A stretch of 64,000 nt of DNA. Source: Dicyema japonicum. Taxonomy: Eukaryota > Dicyemida > Rhombozoa > Dicyemidae. Below are positions 1-11,879 of this stretch, piece after piece (positions within the stretch are counted from its first letter, which is position 1; every line of letters starts with the position of its first letter). The stretch is from the NCBI GenBank assembly GCA_011109175.1, contig RDEW01000015.1, positions 452,310 to 516,309 of the forward strand. Reading direction: 5' to 3'. Below the pieces are notes generated by a model. The model made no database searches, was not told where the DNA came from, and saw nothing but the letters and a program-made list of their open reading frames with translations. The position numbers and the translations under genes were made by a program.

Positions 1-659
1 AAGTAGTCAGGCCAACCGACGTCAGGAGACGCACTCAGTTCGTCATAGTCAAATAAGTCATCAATTGGCTTTAGAACCTTAAATAGCCAATTTAGAATCA
101 ACCAAAATGTCCGAATCGAGAAAGACACATTTTTCAAATTCGACAAGTTTCCATGAATATAACTTCGAAAAAGTGACTCCGAGTTCGGGCCTTCTCAGCA
201 GGGCTAAATTTTCCGAGTCTTGGCTCTCCATTTCTTCAATTACTACTATCCTGTCGTAAAGACTCCTTAGAGAACAGCTAATTTGCTAAAATTACACTTA
301 CACGAAATTGTCGGAAACAGTTTTAGAAATCATCACGACCAAGTTTTTTGTGGTTTGAACATTTCTTAGTGATTGTCCTAAGGCCATGGCTCCCATTGCG
401 TAAGAGTCAGTGGTCGCGAGAGTGACATAAGCCTCTAAATAATAAAATCACAGGATTTAGCGGATAGAACTAAAAACGGTACAAATACCCATTTTTAAGT
501 AATGAATGTAATAAATCTGTTAATCTTTTAGGTTAACCAGTGAAAAAATAGATTATTCAAAATTATATTTAAATTAGATAATTAAATTTAATTTAGCATA
601 AATATTTAATTATTTTATCCACTGCTTAAATTTTCTGCTACACAATCTCATTGTAATAT
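1..659. other. no gene recognised
   Basis: AT-rich sequence with no convincing coding stretch, RNA gene or repeat that I can recognise. Confidence 0.5.
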
Positions 660-1112
660 GACTAGATTTGGTCCAGGATTTTCCTCGACATCTCCACAGG
701 AAAAGAGTAGGATTCGACATCATCGCGCGTCCATGGTTGCGCATAAGAGTTTGCAACTCTTTTCCAACACTTCAAGTGAGCGATGCCACCACGTAGGCGA
801 GTAACACGACATGTTTTTTGAATATTTAGATTATTAATTAATCTCTCATTGTGGTGTCCATTCATTTCCTTTACAAATGCCATGAAAATCGAAGCTAGTA
901 AGAAAAGGGAATTCAAAATTACTCAGCGATGGACATCTGGAAAAGACACTCTCAATCATTTCTAGATGCGTGCTTGTATGGGTTCGAGGGAGCAACATCT
1001 GGCCAGGATGATTCCTCTTTTGGAGTGTGTCGGAATCACGTAGTAGTTAGTTTAGCTTTACCCAGGCCTTTGGAATTTTCATTTATCATCACAATATCTA
1101 TAAATTCCATAA
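660..1112 (-). CDS. possible spliced gene, unrecognised
   Basis: Three open stretches overlap here on the minus strand: about 1040-870 (contains EMIESVFSRCPSLSNFEF, faintly leucine-rich-repeat-like), 916-662, and a short one from an ATG near 1112. Candidate introns of the size used elsewhere in the window can be drawn between them (for example a 23-base GTGATTCC...AAAAG near 1060), but I could not build a single consistent frame and I recognise no family. A TATAAA lies about 25 bases before the ATG near 1112. It may be a decayed or indel-bearing host gene. Confidence 0.2.
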
Positions 1113-1539
1113 ATTTATCAAAAATATGGTTTATATCAAATTTTTAGTGTCGAGCAGTTTATTTTTTGAATTATTTTTGTCATTTAGGTCAAGGTTGAAG
1201 AACTACTAAGGTTCTGCTCGCTAAGTGCTCCTTTCCTGCTCTCTTCTATACAAATTGACTGAGGATTTGTACGACACGCTATTTTAGGCTAGAAATACAT
1301 GATATATGGCAGTAATTATGATTTTTAAATTTTTTCTTAAAGATGTGTTTTGTGGGTTTATACTTTATTTGTGGCTAATTGATTAATCATTCCTCAATTC
1401 GTGCAATCCCTCTTTACCTCGCATTTAAGCCATGGAAACAGAAAACAGTGGAAAACCAACAATCTTGGTGATCCAGTCTCTATGACTGATTGGGATTTCC
1501 CACGTGTTTCATAATCTCTAGTTGTTTAATTTTATTTTT
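1113..1539. other. no gene recognised
   Basis: Nothing recognised in this stretch between the possible gene to the left and the reverse-transcriptase fragment to the right. Confidence 0.4.
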
Positions 1540-2010
1540 AAAATAAGCTGGAAAATTGAGGAATCCGCCCCATTGCGGTCGGAACTATTTCAGAAGACTT
1601 GCAGCAAAGGTAGCATCGACCCTGGTGAGCCGACAACTCGGAGAGGAGTTCTTTCCTAAACAAATGGGTGTTAGTATCCAGAACGGATGTGAAGCTGCGG
1701 TTCATGCAGCAAGGCGTTTCTTCAAAGAGAAATATTTCAAATGAATGCATTGGAATCAAGTTGGACATAAAGAATGCATTCTATTCTCTCAAAAGAGATA
1801 TAATTATGGAAACGTGTTGGAAGAGGACTCCAAAGCTTTTCCCTATGGAGAGATACGTCTCTGGTTTTTGAAAATGAAATTATTAAATCAAAAACGGGGG
1901 TCCAACAAGGAGATCCGCTTGGACCTCTTTTATTTGCACTGACCATTGATGATGTTGTGAGATCAATTGATGCACAGCTAATCTCGAGTTCTTGCGCGAA
2001 CTCCGAAAAA
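1540..2010 (+). mobile_element. non-LTR retrotransposon family C, RT fragment
   Basis: Read in three frames on the plus strand, this gives consecutive reverse-transcriptase blocks: a region ending in AAVHAARRFFKEKYFK, then KLDIKNAFYSLKRDI (the catalytic-Asp block), then GVQQGDPLGPLLFALTIDD (RT motif 4). The same blocks in the same order recur at 62.5-62.9 kb, so this is a short piece of family C. It is broken by frameshifts, lacks the YXDD block and both ends, and is not functional. The block order and the QGDPLGPLLF signature are seen directly; assignment to family C rests on the similarity to 62-63 kb. Confidence 0.75.
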
Positions 2011-2339
2011 TGATTCCCAGAAAACAAAGGATCAACGAGAAAAATTATGGCTGAGACAAAAGATTGGAATGGCCATACTCCGAGGGAACTCGTTCACGAT
2101 CCACGACATTTGTTTTTTTGTTAAATAATTGTCTTTAATAAAAAAAATTTAAATACTGACAACGACTCCAGGTTGAGAACAAAAATTAAAATAAGCAATA
2201 ATCTGTTTAATTAATAATCAGTTCGAAAATTGAGGTCATCTTATGACCTTAACTAACACTCGAGAAGTGGATGTTAACCTTTGTGACAGCTAATTAACAT
2301 CTACTCAATGAAATGCCAATTTCAAAGGCTATGAAAATT

Positions 2340-3990
2340 AAGTTATTAACCCCCGCTTCACTGAAACTAGGAAGCTGGCGACCATTAGGAAACGCAGATT
2401 ATCCAAGGTCCTTCAATATTAACATAAGCGTTCGAGCTCCTGTCTGGAAATTTCGAGAAACATTGATTCGGGGGTGCATATCACAGTAGGTCTCCATCCC
2501 AGTAATTTGTTTTCCTAGAGGCCACAGCACGTGAGGACACAAAATCATGTGTTCTTTTGTTCCTTGATTACCTGACAGTGTGAAAATTCGACGGAGTGTT
2601 CATTTTAGGTCAATGATGATTTTTGTGGACATTCCTGCGGTTTTTTGATTCACGTAGTGGAAAGGTCGGATATTTTGATCGAGAGACTGTAAATGTAAGC
2701 TTTGCAATTCAAGGTGAGCTTTCAAGATTTGTCTCTTAGTGAATGTGATCAATCAAGGGTGGATTAAAGGCACCCACTTTAATTTTTATACCTGTTCCGA
2801 TTTTTGCAAGAGACTTAGTAATGTGCCAGGAGCATAATTAGATGGTCTTGATAAATTGTTTGTATAAGAAGTGAGACATTCGTTGGGTCGTATCTTGATC
2901 GGGTGCTCACTCCTCACCTTACACAAGCTTGTACTTGGCGAAGAACCGAATTAACATCGTGTTAATCTTAAGGATTCCATAGAAATTGGTGAGTACTAGA
3001 TTTATCCAAATGTCCCCCATTCAGTTACTTTGTAAGCCCTTTCTGAATAGCTGCAATCTTCTCGATATTTGTCCAGAAGATTGATGTTCCCCGCGAAATG
3101 CATGTGCAAGAAATACATGGTTCGATGGACCTGTTTGTATATTGATTCTGATAGAATGGCTTCCTATATTCCATAGCCCTAAGGGGCATTTCATTACATT
3201 GATCTTCTTGAACATATAAAGAAAAGCACACATGCACGTCGAAGGATACCCCTAGGATTTTGTGAGATTTGTTGTAAGAGATTTGACATTTTTATCGTGA
3301 ATTCGACTGTCTGTTTTCCTAGCATCTTGTTTGAGGTAGGAAGGCTCATAACTGATAAAGTTGGAAAGAGGTTGAATTGATTTTGATCAGTTGTATATAG
3401 GGATACTGAGGAATTTTTAAGTGGGGGTCTTCCAATTCTAAGCCATCCAGTCAGATAAAAGATTTAGATAATTTTGAACTTATTTGTGACTGGGAGTTCA
3501 TATTTTTGTTGCAACAATAATACCGTCAGAATAGGACAGAAAAAGAGTTACATGAGTTTTGGGCATGTCAGTGAGATGAAGGTTAAAATTACAGTGAGAG
3601 GGTTGATCCCTGGGAGATAGCGGAAGCGAGATATATGGGCGTATAAACATATTTTGTTGGTGAAAGGAACCATACGGAAATGCGACTACATGCTTTAGTC
3701 ATGTCGGTTCTTTCAGGGAAGAATTGTTGAAGCCGCTAAAAATAAATAGCGTCAAGTGTTGAGGTGGAACATAATTGAGTGGAGGTGATTTGAAAAACTT
3801 GAGATGACAGGAAATTGCATTCAGTATCATCATGTTTTTGCAGGTGAGTTTCAGCATTCTGATCAGGTCGTAAGGGAACTCGAGACTTTATGTATATTCT
3901 TGGTCACTGTGGAGGCTGAGTTTCACGAGGCCTTGTGATTTTGGAAAATGGGAGATGACTTATTAATGATAATTGGCAATTGAATCATTG
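2340..3990 (-). mobile_element. degenerate non-LTR retrotransposon, possibly Jockey-like
   Basis: On the minus strand, about 3630-3500 reads like a decayed RT palm (a block resembling LHLTDMPKTHVTLFLSYSDG, with YSDG in the place of YADD). About 3230-3021 reads like the post-RT thumb region (WTNIEKIAAIQKGL). The frames are broken throughout and no endonuclease or tail is visible. This is a weak assignment from degenerate motifs; it could be another decayed element family. Confidence 0.35.
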
Positions 3991-4824
3991 GTTTGGTGGT
4001 TGAAGTCCCCATCCATTGAGAAGAAAGTGCACACGTTTGATGAATCGGATGATTTTTTCCTGTTCATGATAAATTCTATGATTGATTGCCTTAATATTTT
4101 TCGTGTATTCCTTCACGAATGATATCCAATATTTCCAGGTTAAAGTAAGGATTGTAGTCGTGGCTGAATCCTTTGGGGATGAAATTTTCCTGACTGAATT
4201 AAAAAATGCTAGTGATTTATTGAGAAGAGAGTTTTACAAAGCCTTTAGCTTTTTCTCCAAAAATTTGGCTCCTTCAGTCTCTGACTCAAGCCATACATCT
4301 AAGTAAGCCGAGGATCAGAAGAGAAGGAAGTGCCGAAACATTACGAAAAATCATTGTCTGTCCCATTTGCTGTTGAGACATCAGGAATCCTTAGTCTACA
4401 CTCGACGATCTAGTCCGTCGGATCATGTGATCAAGATAGGGAAATGTCGATGATAATCTGGTTTTGATCCGAGGTTAAGTCGTTTCTGACATTTCAACAA
4501 TTCAATGGCAAAAGGGAAAGAATGCCCAGTTATAGATCAGGGACGTATTGTTTTTTACGACTTCTTACTCTTTTAAAGAAGATTCCTTTCTGGTGGACCC
4601 AGACAAGAAAAAAAGTAACCCGTCTTTTTGGTCGTCAAGAAAGCATGATGGGCATAGTGGAGGACAGATACGAATGTAAATGGGGAAGCATAAACTTTGT
4701 ATTTTCATGTGATTTAAAAGTTATAATTTAGTCACAAAATTTGACGTAAATACATAATTGTATGATTTTGTACTCATTCATTTTCGATTATTTTGCACTT
4801 AACTGACATGCGTATAAGTAACGA
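3991..4824. other. no gene recognised
   Basis: Contains two plus-strand open stretches (4082-4306 and 4522-4731) with no recognisable family. They may belong to the neighbouring decayed element or to an unresolved upstream gene. Confidence 0.35.
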
Positions 4825-4830
4825 TATAAA
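4825..4830 (+). promoter_or_regulatory. TATA box of the coiled-coil gene
   Basis: TATAAA whose first T lies exactly 29 bases before the ATG at 4854. The same spacing is seen for the lectin gene and the VAMP7-like gene. It implies a transcription start at or within a few bases of the start codon. Confidence 0.65.
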
Positions 4831-4853
4831 GTCACTTACAGCTGAACCTGTCG

Positions 4854-5359
4854 ATGTTCTCAGATGCCGACTTGTTGACGCTGAAAATTAAGGATTTACA
4901 GCGAAAGAATAAAAAACTGAAGGAATTCGCTAAATACGTTCAGTTGAGCAATAATGATTAAAGGAAATCGACAGGAATTTAACTCCCTACAACAGTTGGT
5001 ATCCCACAGGTAACTACTACACACGTGGGGTCAAAACAAGTCCCAATATTTGCGACGTCGAAAAACTGTTGGAGATTATCGATGAGCAGAACCAAGTGAT
5101 TGAGTCACTAAAGCAGAACGTAATCGAAAATAAGATTAAAAAAAGTAAAAATATAAGTGAATTGCTAGGACAGAGCGGGTTATCGTTGAAAGAGAGGTAA
5201 CTTATAAGTAACTCCAAGTTCGAGAACCAATCAGGACTCCTTAACTTTCAGCATCAACTCGACCTAATGAACAGACTAAGTAAGGCAGAATCAAAAATAT
5301 CACAACTAAGCAATGAAATAAAGTGTTGTTCATGGCAGTTCAACAGCTATTTAAACTGA
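4854..5359 (+). CDS. small coiled-coil protein, unrecognised
   Basis: Three exons joined across introns 4938-4963 (26 bases) and 5185-5208 (24 bases) give a 151-residue protein; the spliced length is a multiple of three. It is rich in Lys, Glu, Leu, Ile and Asn, with heptad-like stretches near the N terminus (LLTLKIKDLQRKNKKLKEF), in the middle (VEKLLEIIDEQNQVIESL) and near the C terminus (LMNRLSKAESKISQLSNEIK). A coiled-coil, oligomerising protein is likely, but I recognise no family. The ATG was chosen because it is first in frame and has a TATAAA 29 bases upstream. AATAAA at 5373-5378 follows the stop by 14 bases. The gene converges on the ETS gene, whose stop is only 34 bases away. Confidence 0.7.
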
Positions 5360-5372
5360 CTAATTCATTACA

Positions 5373-5378
5373 AATAAA
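5373..5378 (+). terminator. poly(A) signal of the coiled-coil gene
   Basis: AATAAA 14 bases after the stop at 5359. It lies between two convergent genes, so the two 3' ends must overlap or nearly touch. Confidence 0.5.
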
Positions 5379-5393
5379 ATATGGATTTTTGTT

Positions 5394-6528
5394 TTACTGA
5401 TCCCTCAGTGATAACGGAATGATTCCGTACGCCTGATAAATCTCTGAAGGCCCACAGCCGAGAATTGGTCCCAAATCGAATGCGAACCGATAAACGTATC
5501 TTTTTCCTATTTGTGACTTTAATCAGCTACCATAGGTTTTCGCGAGGATATTCTTGTCGTAATAATAGCGAAGTCCTCTACTCAACTTCCGTAGTTCATT
5601 TTCGGTTTGTTTTTCCGAATCCCCCAGAACTTTGCGACCTTGTTTGGATTGATCATTTTGAATTCCCACCCAACTCCCGTCCAGGAAATATAATCGTGGT
5701 AATTCTGGTCCACCAACAACTCCAGAATGAACTGCCACAGTTGAATAGGCCCACACCCTTAAAATTATATAAAGAAATGATAAAAGCGGTTTTATGGCCT
5801 AATATTTCTTATCATATTAAATTGCCGATTGATTCATCATGAAATACGCATAAAGTTTTAATTTACCATTCCAAATTCGTATTGAAGTTTGGAATCTAGA
5901 CAATCGGGGTTTCATGCATTCATTTGGGGGATACTAAAGTTAGATTATCCATACAGTCTCAGTCGAATAAATTTCACCCGAGAAGACGTTATTTCTGTAG
6001 TTTGATCCAAAATGCGGGAGATTGACTGGGGGATTGCTGTAGTCGACTGAAAATAGGCAATCAACCGTAGAGTGAGGCGGAGAAACAGTCTTTTTGTATT
6101 TCGGGACATTCGCTTGGAAGGCGACTGAGGTGATAATTTTATATACCATTTTTGATGGTTTGAAAATATTCCCAAATCGCATCAACCTCTGGGCAACACA
6201 GCAAAGAGTAGAACTGCTCCCTGGTAAAACTAAAAAGCGTTTTCCCATCAAAATTCAAGTTTTTGAAATCGATAAACCCAATTTCTTGTGAAATCCAGTT
6301 AAACCAGTAGATAACCTCCCGGTTACTCCAATTTGCAGGATCTATGATAAGGGAGTAAGCCAACTATAGGAAATGTCATAATATCTTATGAAGTTGTGGA
6401 AGGAGCATAATATCGACTCCGGTGAATATAGGATTGAATAATTGTGTTCGTAATCTAGAAATGAGAATTGTAGTACTCTGGTAGTATTGTCCCCCGTCAC
6501 AATAAGGAGCATTTAATCTTGAATTCAT
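5394..6528 (-). CDS. ETS-family transcription factor with PNT domain (GABPA-like)
   Basis: A DNA-binding transcription factor. Exons from ATG 6528: 6477-6528, 6365-6454, 6147-6341, 5955-6124, one ending near 5867, one about 5531-5763, and 5394-5506; introns of 21-24 bases separate most of them. The third exon encodes a Pointed/SAM domain ([16 protein letters not shown]). The ETS domain starts [11 protein letters not shown], continues through [12 protein letters not shown] and LRYYYDKNI, and ends [12 protein letters not shown], with the winged-helix residues that contact GGA DNA. The PNT-plus-ETS order and the tail after the ETS domain most resemble GABPA, but subfamily is not certain. Oddities: an apparent one-base deletion at about 5585-5592, between MNY and KLSR, breaks the frame inside the recognition helix, and the gap before the ETS domain (about 5764-5866) is too long for the usual mini-intron and may hide a small exon. 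Confidence 0.85.
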
Positions 6529-7165
6529 GTTAGATTTGAAGTGTAATTGCCGTTTCTCTTAAATTGTATTAGTAATTCCCGCAAATTAGTCCGCCGTTCG
6601 ATGTTAGATCGAATTTGATTATTTCTCAAGAATCTTCCCTTGACAATTATGGCACATTTTCTTTGTAGTCACACCACTTGAGGAGGAGTAATAATCTTTA
6701 TTAGCTGACTCTGACAGTTTTAATAACTCCGCTAATAAAGTGATTATCACCAATTTAAATCCATTGTCTTTACTTCATTTCATGACATTTCTATTCCTCG
6801 CTCTTCCACTTGAGTCAACCATGTTTGATTTATAGGCACATTTGCCCCTTAATAGCCATTTTGACCTTAAAATTTAGTTTACTTGAAATTTATCTTTCAA
6901 TCTATTTGAAGGTCCATTTTGACGAGTTTGCTTAAATTACTGATAAATTAGAGAATTGAGTTTTTAGCCCAATCTCGGAAATCAGCTATTCACTTTTTAA
7001 TGGTCGGCTAATTTATCAGTTTTCAATTTGACTTCAGCATAAAATTTATAATTCCTATTCCAGCTATTTATCGCTGGAAATTAAAAACTTATCTACATAC
7101 TCAGTCCCCTCCACAACCCTTGTATTTTCTAGCATCCAAAGATATGTCTTCACTAACTCCCCATA
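6529..7165. other. upstream region of the ETS gene, no gene recognised
   Basis: AT-rich. A TATA-like ATTTAAG lies 36 bases before the ETS start codon on the minus strand. Nothing else recognised. Confidence 0.4.
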
Positions 7166-9600
7166 TATTATTATTTAAAGCACTTTCACATAACCAAAGA
7201 ACGTTATATTAACTAAGGGCCCGTTTGTGCAACACGTTTTGAAATTTGCTTCACTTTGCTTCCATCGCCCTCTGCTTTGCGTATCTGTCCTTAGATCTTC
7301 TAGATCTTCTGCAGATTTAAGTTTTCTTCCAATTCCATTAAGATCCTTGTTCAGAGCCACAGGTAGAGTGACTCTGGGTCTTCCTCTGAACGATGGTTTT
7401 GTTCTCATTGTTAAAGTAATTGTCCATTATTATATTTGCAGGGGCGTTTATGTCCATTCTAAGCACGTGCCTAAACAGTCTCCATCTTGATTCAATAATG
7501 TCGATGCTTATTGGCCTCGATGTGCCACAGAGTATAATTCTTATTTGAAATCTTCTTGGGCCGACCTATGCCCATTAAATTGCGTAATTGCTTTCGATGA
7601 AATATATCCATTTTCTTGAGCTCTAGCTCTGTGACCCCCCATGTACCCGAGTTGTACATAAGCACAGGCTTTATATATGAGTTGTATAGTCTTATTCTTA
7701 GATTTGTTCTTATTAGTTTTCGTCGACTCCATATCCTCTGCATTTTCTTATACATGGCAGTAGCTAGAACTGTTCTATACATCATGTCCTCACTATCACC
7801 AAGTAAGGATCCCAATTTATTCTTTTTTCCTCCAATTTTCATCAATATATTTTGATTCCCTTGTGATTCTTATGCTTCAGTCTTTTCCTGATTAACTCGC
7901 AGAGACCAATTCTTAAATTTTCCAAGGATTTTTTAAAGCAATTCCAAGTTCAGATCATTTTCTGACACAAAATCTGTGTCATTTGCATATATAAGTTTCA
8001 TCGGCATGCATCCTTCACATTTTGTTCTAAGAGCTCTAAATTCAGCTTCCATGTATACGACGAATAGAACCGGAGATAGAGAGTCCCCTGAGGTATTCTA
8101 ACTGTTGTCCCGAAAGGCTTCGATGTTGTGTTCCCAACTCGTACAGTTAATTCAGTGTTTGATAATAGGAAACGACAAGTTTTGTGTTATCCTCATCAAG
8201 GAAACTCCCAGCAACATCCAACAATGTTTTTCCGTTGACAGTGTCAACGCACTGGACATGTCCACTCCCAAAATCTTAAAATCACTCCTGTATCGTTGAC
8301 ATATGGCACATATCCACCTGTAGGACCAAACAGCATCTACGGTCGAGCGTCCCTTTCTGAACTCACTCTGTCCCGGCGACAAAAATTCATAAACATCAGA
8401 AGATATCCGACTAAGGGTTATCAGAGATAGTATCTTCCTCAATGTTCCCAGTAATATCACAGGTCTTAGATTTTTATCGGTCCCTTGCTCTTTCCTGGTT
8501 TATGCAGAGGAATCAAAATTCCATCACCAAGTTTCCAGGGGAATGCGTCTCAAATACCTTATTGAAAATTTTGTAATGAGGGTTGTCAATTCGCCTAATT
8601 CTTTTCTATATATCTCTATAATCGTTAAAAAGGTCTTTTTTCTAATCTCTATAATCATAAATTTCTTTCTTTTTCTTTCTAATCCCTTGACAATACGATT
8701 TCTTTTTTTCTTAACTCGTTGTAAGTATCATATTTGTACACGATTCCATTCTCAGTCGCAATTTTTTTTGTTTAATTGATAATGATCAATTTCGTGATCG
8801 AAGACCCCTTCAAATCCTGCCGGCCTTTTTTCCCAAGCACGTCGAAACTTGCCATCTTTATTCCATCAACAGTAGCATCACAAATCATCTCTGGGAGATT
8901 TTCCATATTTATGTTCACAATCTCCTTCTTAATTGCCATACAATAATCTTCACGCATCTTCTCACATAAGCATAATTTTTCCACAATAAAACGATCCAAA
9001 TAAGCTCTCTCTTTCTAGCTCCATCTATTCCGAAATATCTTTTCATTCTGAAACGTGCAACCAGCAGTTTATGATCACTATAAGTGATGGTGTCTCCATA
9101 GCTGCGGGAGTCTGTTAGTATAGCACGAAGAGATCTTTTACATACAAAATAATCAATCTGGTTGTACATCCGAACATAGTCACCATTTCCATCCTTTCTG
9201 AGTCCAGTCCACGTAGTCTTATTTCTCGCGTAGTTTTATGCCTCCCCAAATATACAGAAGGAATATTTTTTAACCCAAAAATTACCGGTAAGTTAGGGAG
9301 GTAACACGCCACTAGGTGATTCCAGCTTCTCTTAGTAGCCTTCTAAACTTCTCTAGATGTTTCTCCCGCGACTCAAAGCACTTTTTATGCACTCTGAGGA
9401 CACACCGGTGCTTCGGGGGACTGATTTAATATGGATACCGTTGCTACTTCTGTGGATATCTCATTCAAATAATTTCTTAGTTATTTCTATTCTGTTAAAC
9501 AGGTATCACTTTAGTCGTATTAGTGATCGCTCCGTTGACGTAAACTGTAAAATCATATATTTCAGCTAAGGAGGTGGCCTCCATCTTGTCTTGTTCGAAG
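7166..9600 (-). mobile_element. non-LTR retrotransposon family A, degenerate copy
   Basis: Minus-strand element with its 3' end at left. From 5' to 3': an endonuclease remnant (8915-9300, NQIDYFVCKRSLRAIL then YSDHKLLVARFRM, the SDH motif of apurinic-type endonucleases), an RT block (8152-8460, FRKGRSTVDAVWSYRW), and the post-RT region (7492-7845, YNSGTWGVTELELKKMDIFH). It ends near 7166 with the GCACTTTCA-type tail shared with the other family A copies. Frames are broken and the central RT palm is poor, so it is inactive. Several shorter open stretches inside it are shadows. Confidence 0.8.
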
Positions 9601-9789
9601 TCGTCCGGGTTCTCTAGATATTGATTTTTTATAACTTCAAGACAAACAAGTAATTGTTAAACCGCAACTAATTATTTATCCCAGCTTCTAAAAATCTCGA
9701 GATTCTTCACCAGCGAACTCACCGTTTTCTAGAAGCTTTTTCGGAATGTTTACTTATGAAATCGATTGTACTTAATGTCAGCATAAAGT

Positions 9790-10840
9790 ATCCCAGATAG
9801 TTTGATTCGTGGGCGTCCACAGAAACGTGATCTACTCTCAACGAAGTACTCCCCCGTCTCTTTATTAGCTGGGGTATCCATTTCCAATCCCAATATATAT
9901 TCGAAGAGCCTCTATCTCCGTCCCCATCTCAAAGGACCAGTGAGCAAATGTTATATAAAGCATTTTTGTCTATTTTCTGTGGCCATTTCAACCCGAGCAT
10001 TGTCCTGAGCTGCCTTCGATGAACCGAATCTATCCCCTGTTCCTCAGCCTTGGACATTGATGAATTATACAGTGGGACTGGTTTAACCTATCTGCAATGA
10101 TATATTGATCGTCTTCTGTCAATCCAGTTTTTTTAACTTTTGTTTAGCGTAGCTCTAGCAAGTATCTTTCTTAGTAATATGTCCTTACTGTCTCCAAGTA
10201 ATGACCCAAGCTTATTGATCTTTTTCCATGGTTCATCTGATGAGGAGTACCCACATTATATGGAATTCTCTTGATATAGTTTTACCAATTCGAACTCTTA
10301 ACTTCGTAAGAACTCATCATTTTCACTGAGTCAGAGTCCAGAATTCCTTCCGCTGCCTTCAGTAGTAGACCTTGACGGACTGTGTCTAAAACCTTCGATA
10401 AGTCTATGCCAAGAAGTTGAGTTTTGGTATCTTTGGTTACAGCTCAGCGCCACTTGTGGCTCCAAACTATATCAGTAGTTCCCACTCCTGAATCCGCTAT
10501 GATTGGTGCAAGATAGTGGTCCACTTGATCCCTGACGCGATTCAATGTAACCAACGCCAAGACAAGTATTGAGCAAGATTATCGGTTGTAGGTTTTTGTT
10601 AGGCTTCAGGATAGGTATAGTAGTCCAGATTCAAAGGATAGGTATTCCTTTCTGGCAAACAGTATTTATAAGTGTTGTAATTTATCAATTAGCACAGGGG
10701 GGTCCATATTTTAGAAACTCTGGGTTAATGTTGTCTGGTCCAGTGGAACGATCATTTTCATTTTGCCCATTCTCCTTACGATTTCCCCAAAAGTAATTGA
10801 TTTTTCTAACAGTGTCGAGCAGTGGTTCCCAACATTAAGG
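9790..10840 (-). mobile_element. non-LTR retrotransposon family A, second degenerate copy
   Basis: The minus strand contains HRRQLRTMLGLKWPQK at about 9960-10025, the same post-RT motif as in the copies at 7.5 and 39.9 kb, followed upstream by pieces of the region leading into the RT core. It is more decayed than its neighbour and lies in the same orientation directly behind it, so two family A copies stand head to tail at 7.2-10.8 kb. Confidence 0.65.
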
Positions 10841-10954
10841 TGCTTAACTTTGAATGGATTTTGAACTCAATCGTCATCAAATTTACTAAATAATTATTTT
10901 TTGGAAATAAGCTAGACATTCCTCCAACGGATGATCTCTTCACACTGGCATCAA

Positions 10955-11012
10955 GACCTAGAAGAAGACCTAGAAGATCTAAAGACAGATACGCAAAGCA
11001 GAGGGCGATGTC
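10955..11012 (+). mobile_element. family A 3' fragment, inverted
   Basis: AGATCTAAAGACAGATACGC and the following AAAGCAGAGGGCGATG are the reverse complement of about 7265-7310, inside the family A 3' region. This is therefore a scrap in the opposite orientation to the neighbouring copies, abutting the hAT-like remnant. Confidence 0.6.
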
Positions 11013-11625
11013 AGATAACACTGTTTCTCGTCGGATTTGTGCTTTGTCGGAGAATATTGAAAATAATGTCTCATTTTCTATTAAAGAAACTCGGTTTTCA
11101 TTACAACTTGATGAATCCACGGATATTGGTTTATTTAATATTTTAATTATAATAAGGATATAATGGTGAATCGATACAGGGACTGATTAATGAACATTTA
11201 ATAATTTTGGAAAACAAAATGGATGCTTATTTTCCAGACTTAGAAATTGAAAAATTCGATTGGGTTATTATTTTTTAAATATTTTTAGATACGAAATCCT
11301 TTTCTTGTATCAGAATCAAAACAATTATCTGTTAAATAAAATGAAGAACTTATTGCACTGTTTAATGATCGATCTTTAAAATTAATGATGAGGGAGTTAG
11401 ACATTGGAGAATTCTGGATATATATTCGAAACATATATCCCAGTTTATCAAAACAAGCACTAACCATATTTTACAGTTTTCAACGACCTATTTATGCGAA
11501 ACAGGTTTTTCTGGCTGCATAATATGATATAACAACGTGAAAGTGAGAAACATTGATGCTGAAATGTGGGTGGCTTGTTAACCATTCGACCTGATATTGA
11601 TGATATGTGCAAAAATAATAATAAT
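11013..11625 (+). pseudogene. hAT/ZBED-like transposase remnant with internal deletion
   Basis: The plus strand reads as transposase pieces in broken frames. First comes an N-terminal block (TVSRRICALSENIENNV, then RFSLQLDESTDIGLFNI, the LDEST block of ZBED5/SCAND3-like proteins). After an internal gap comes the C-terminal dimerisation block (IYIRNIYPSLSKQALTIF and a decayed YLCETGFS-like stretch). The catalytic middle is missing, so this is a dead copy. The family name rests on motif recognition only. Confidence 0.6.
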
Positions 11626-11879
11626 TAAGATTTCATTTTTTATTATAAAAATTTGGGCATTAAATTACCAATTTTAGTACTTAGTTTTACACAACTTAAA
11701 AATTTAATTTTTTATTTTTTAATGTGTGGCGTGGATTATTTTTTTACGATTAGTGTGCCGCGAGAATTATTTTTGAAAAGCTCTGATGTACATAATTGAA
11801 TGTTTTTTCGTGGTCATTTTCATTTTCAAAAATAGGCCGCTATGTATTTCTACTTGGTCGATGGGGTTATCAGAGGTTT

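Noticed and set aside
6139-6363. Separate small gene in the ETS region
   Set aside because: The stretch starts at a TTG and is the PNT exon of the ETS gene once the flanking mini-introns are removed.
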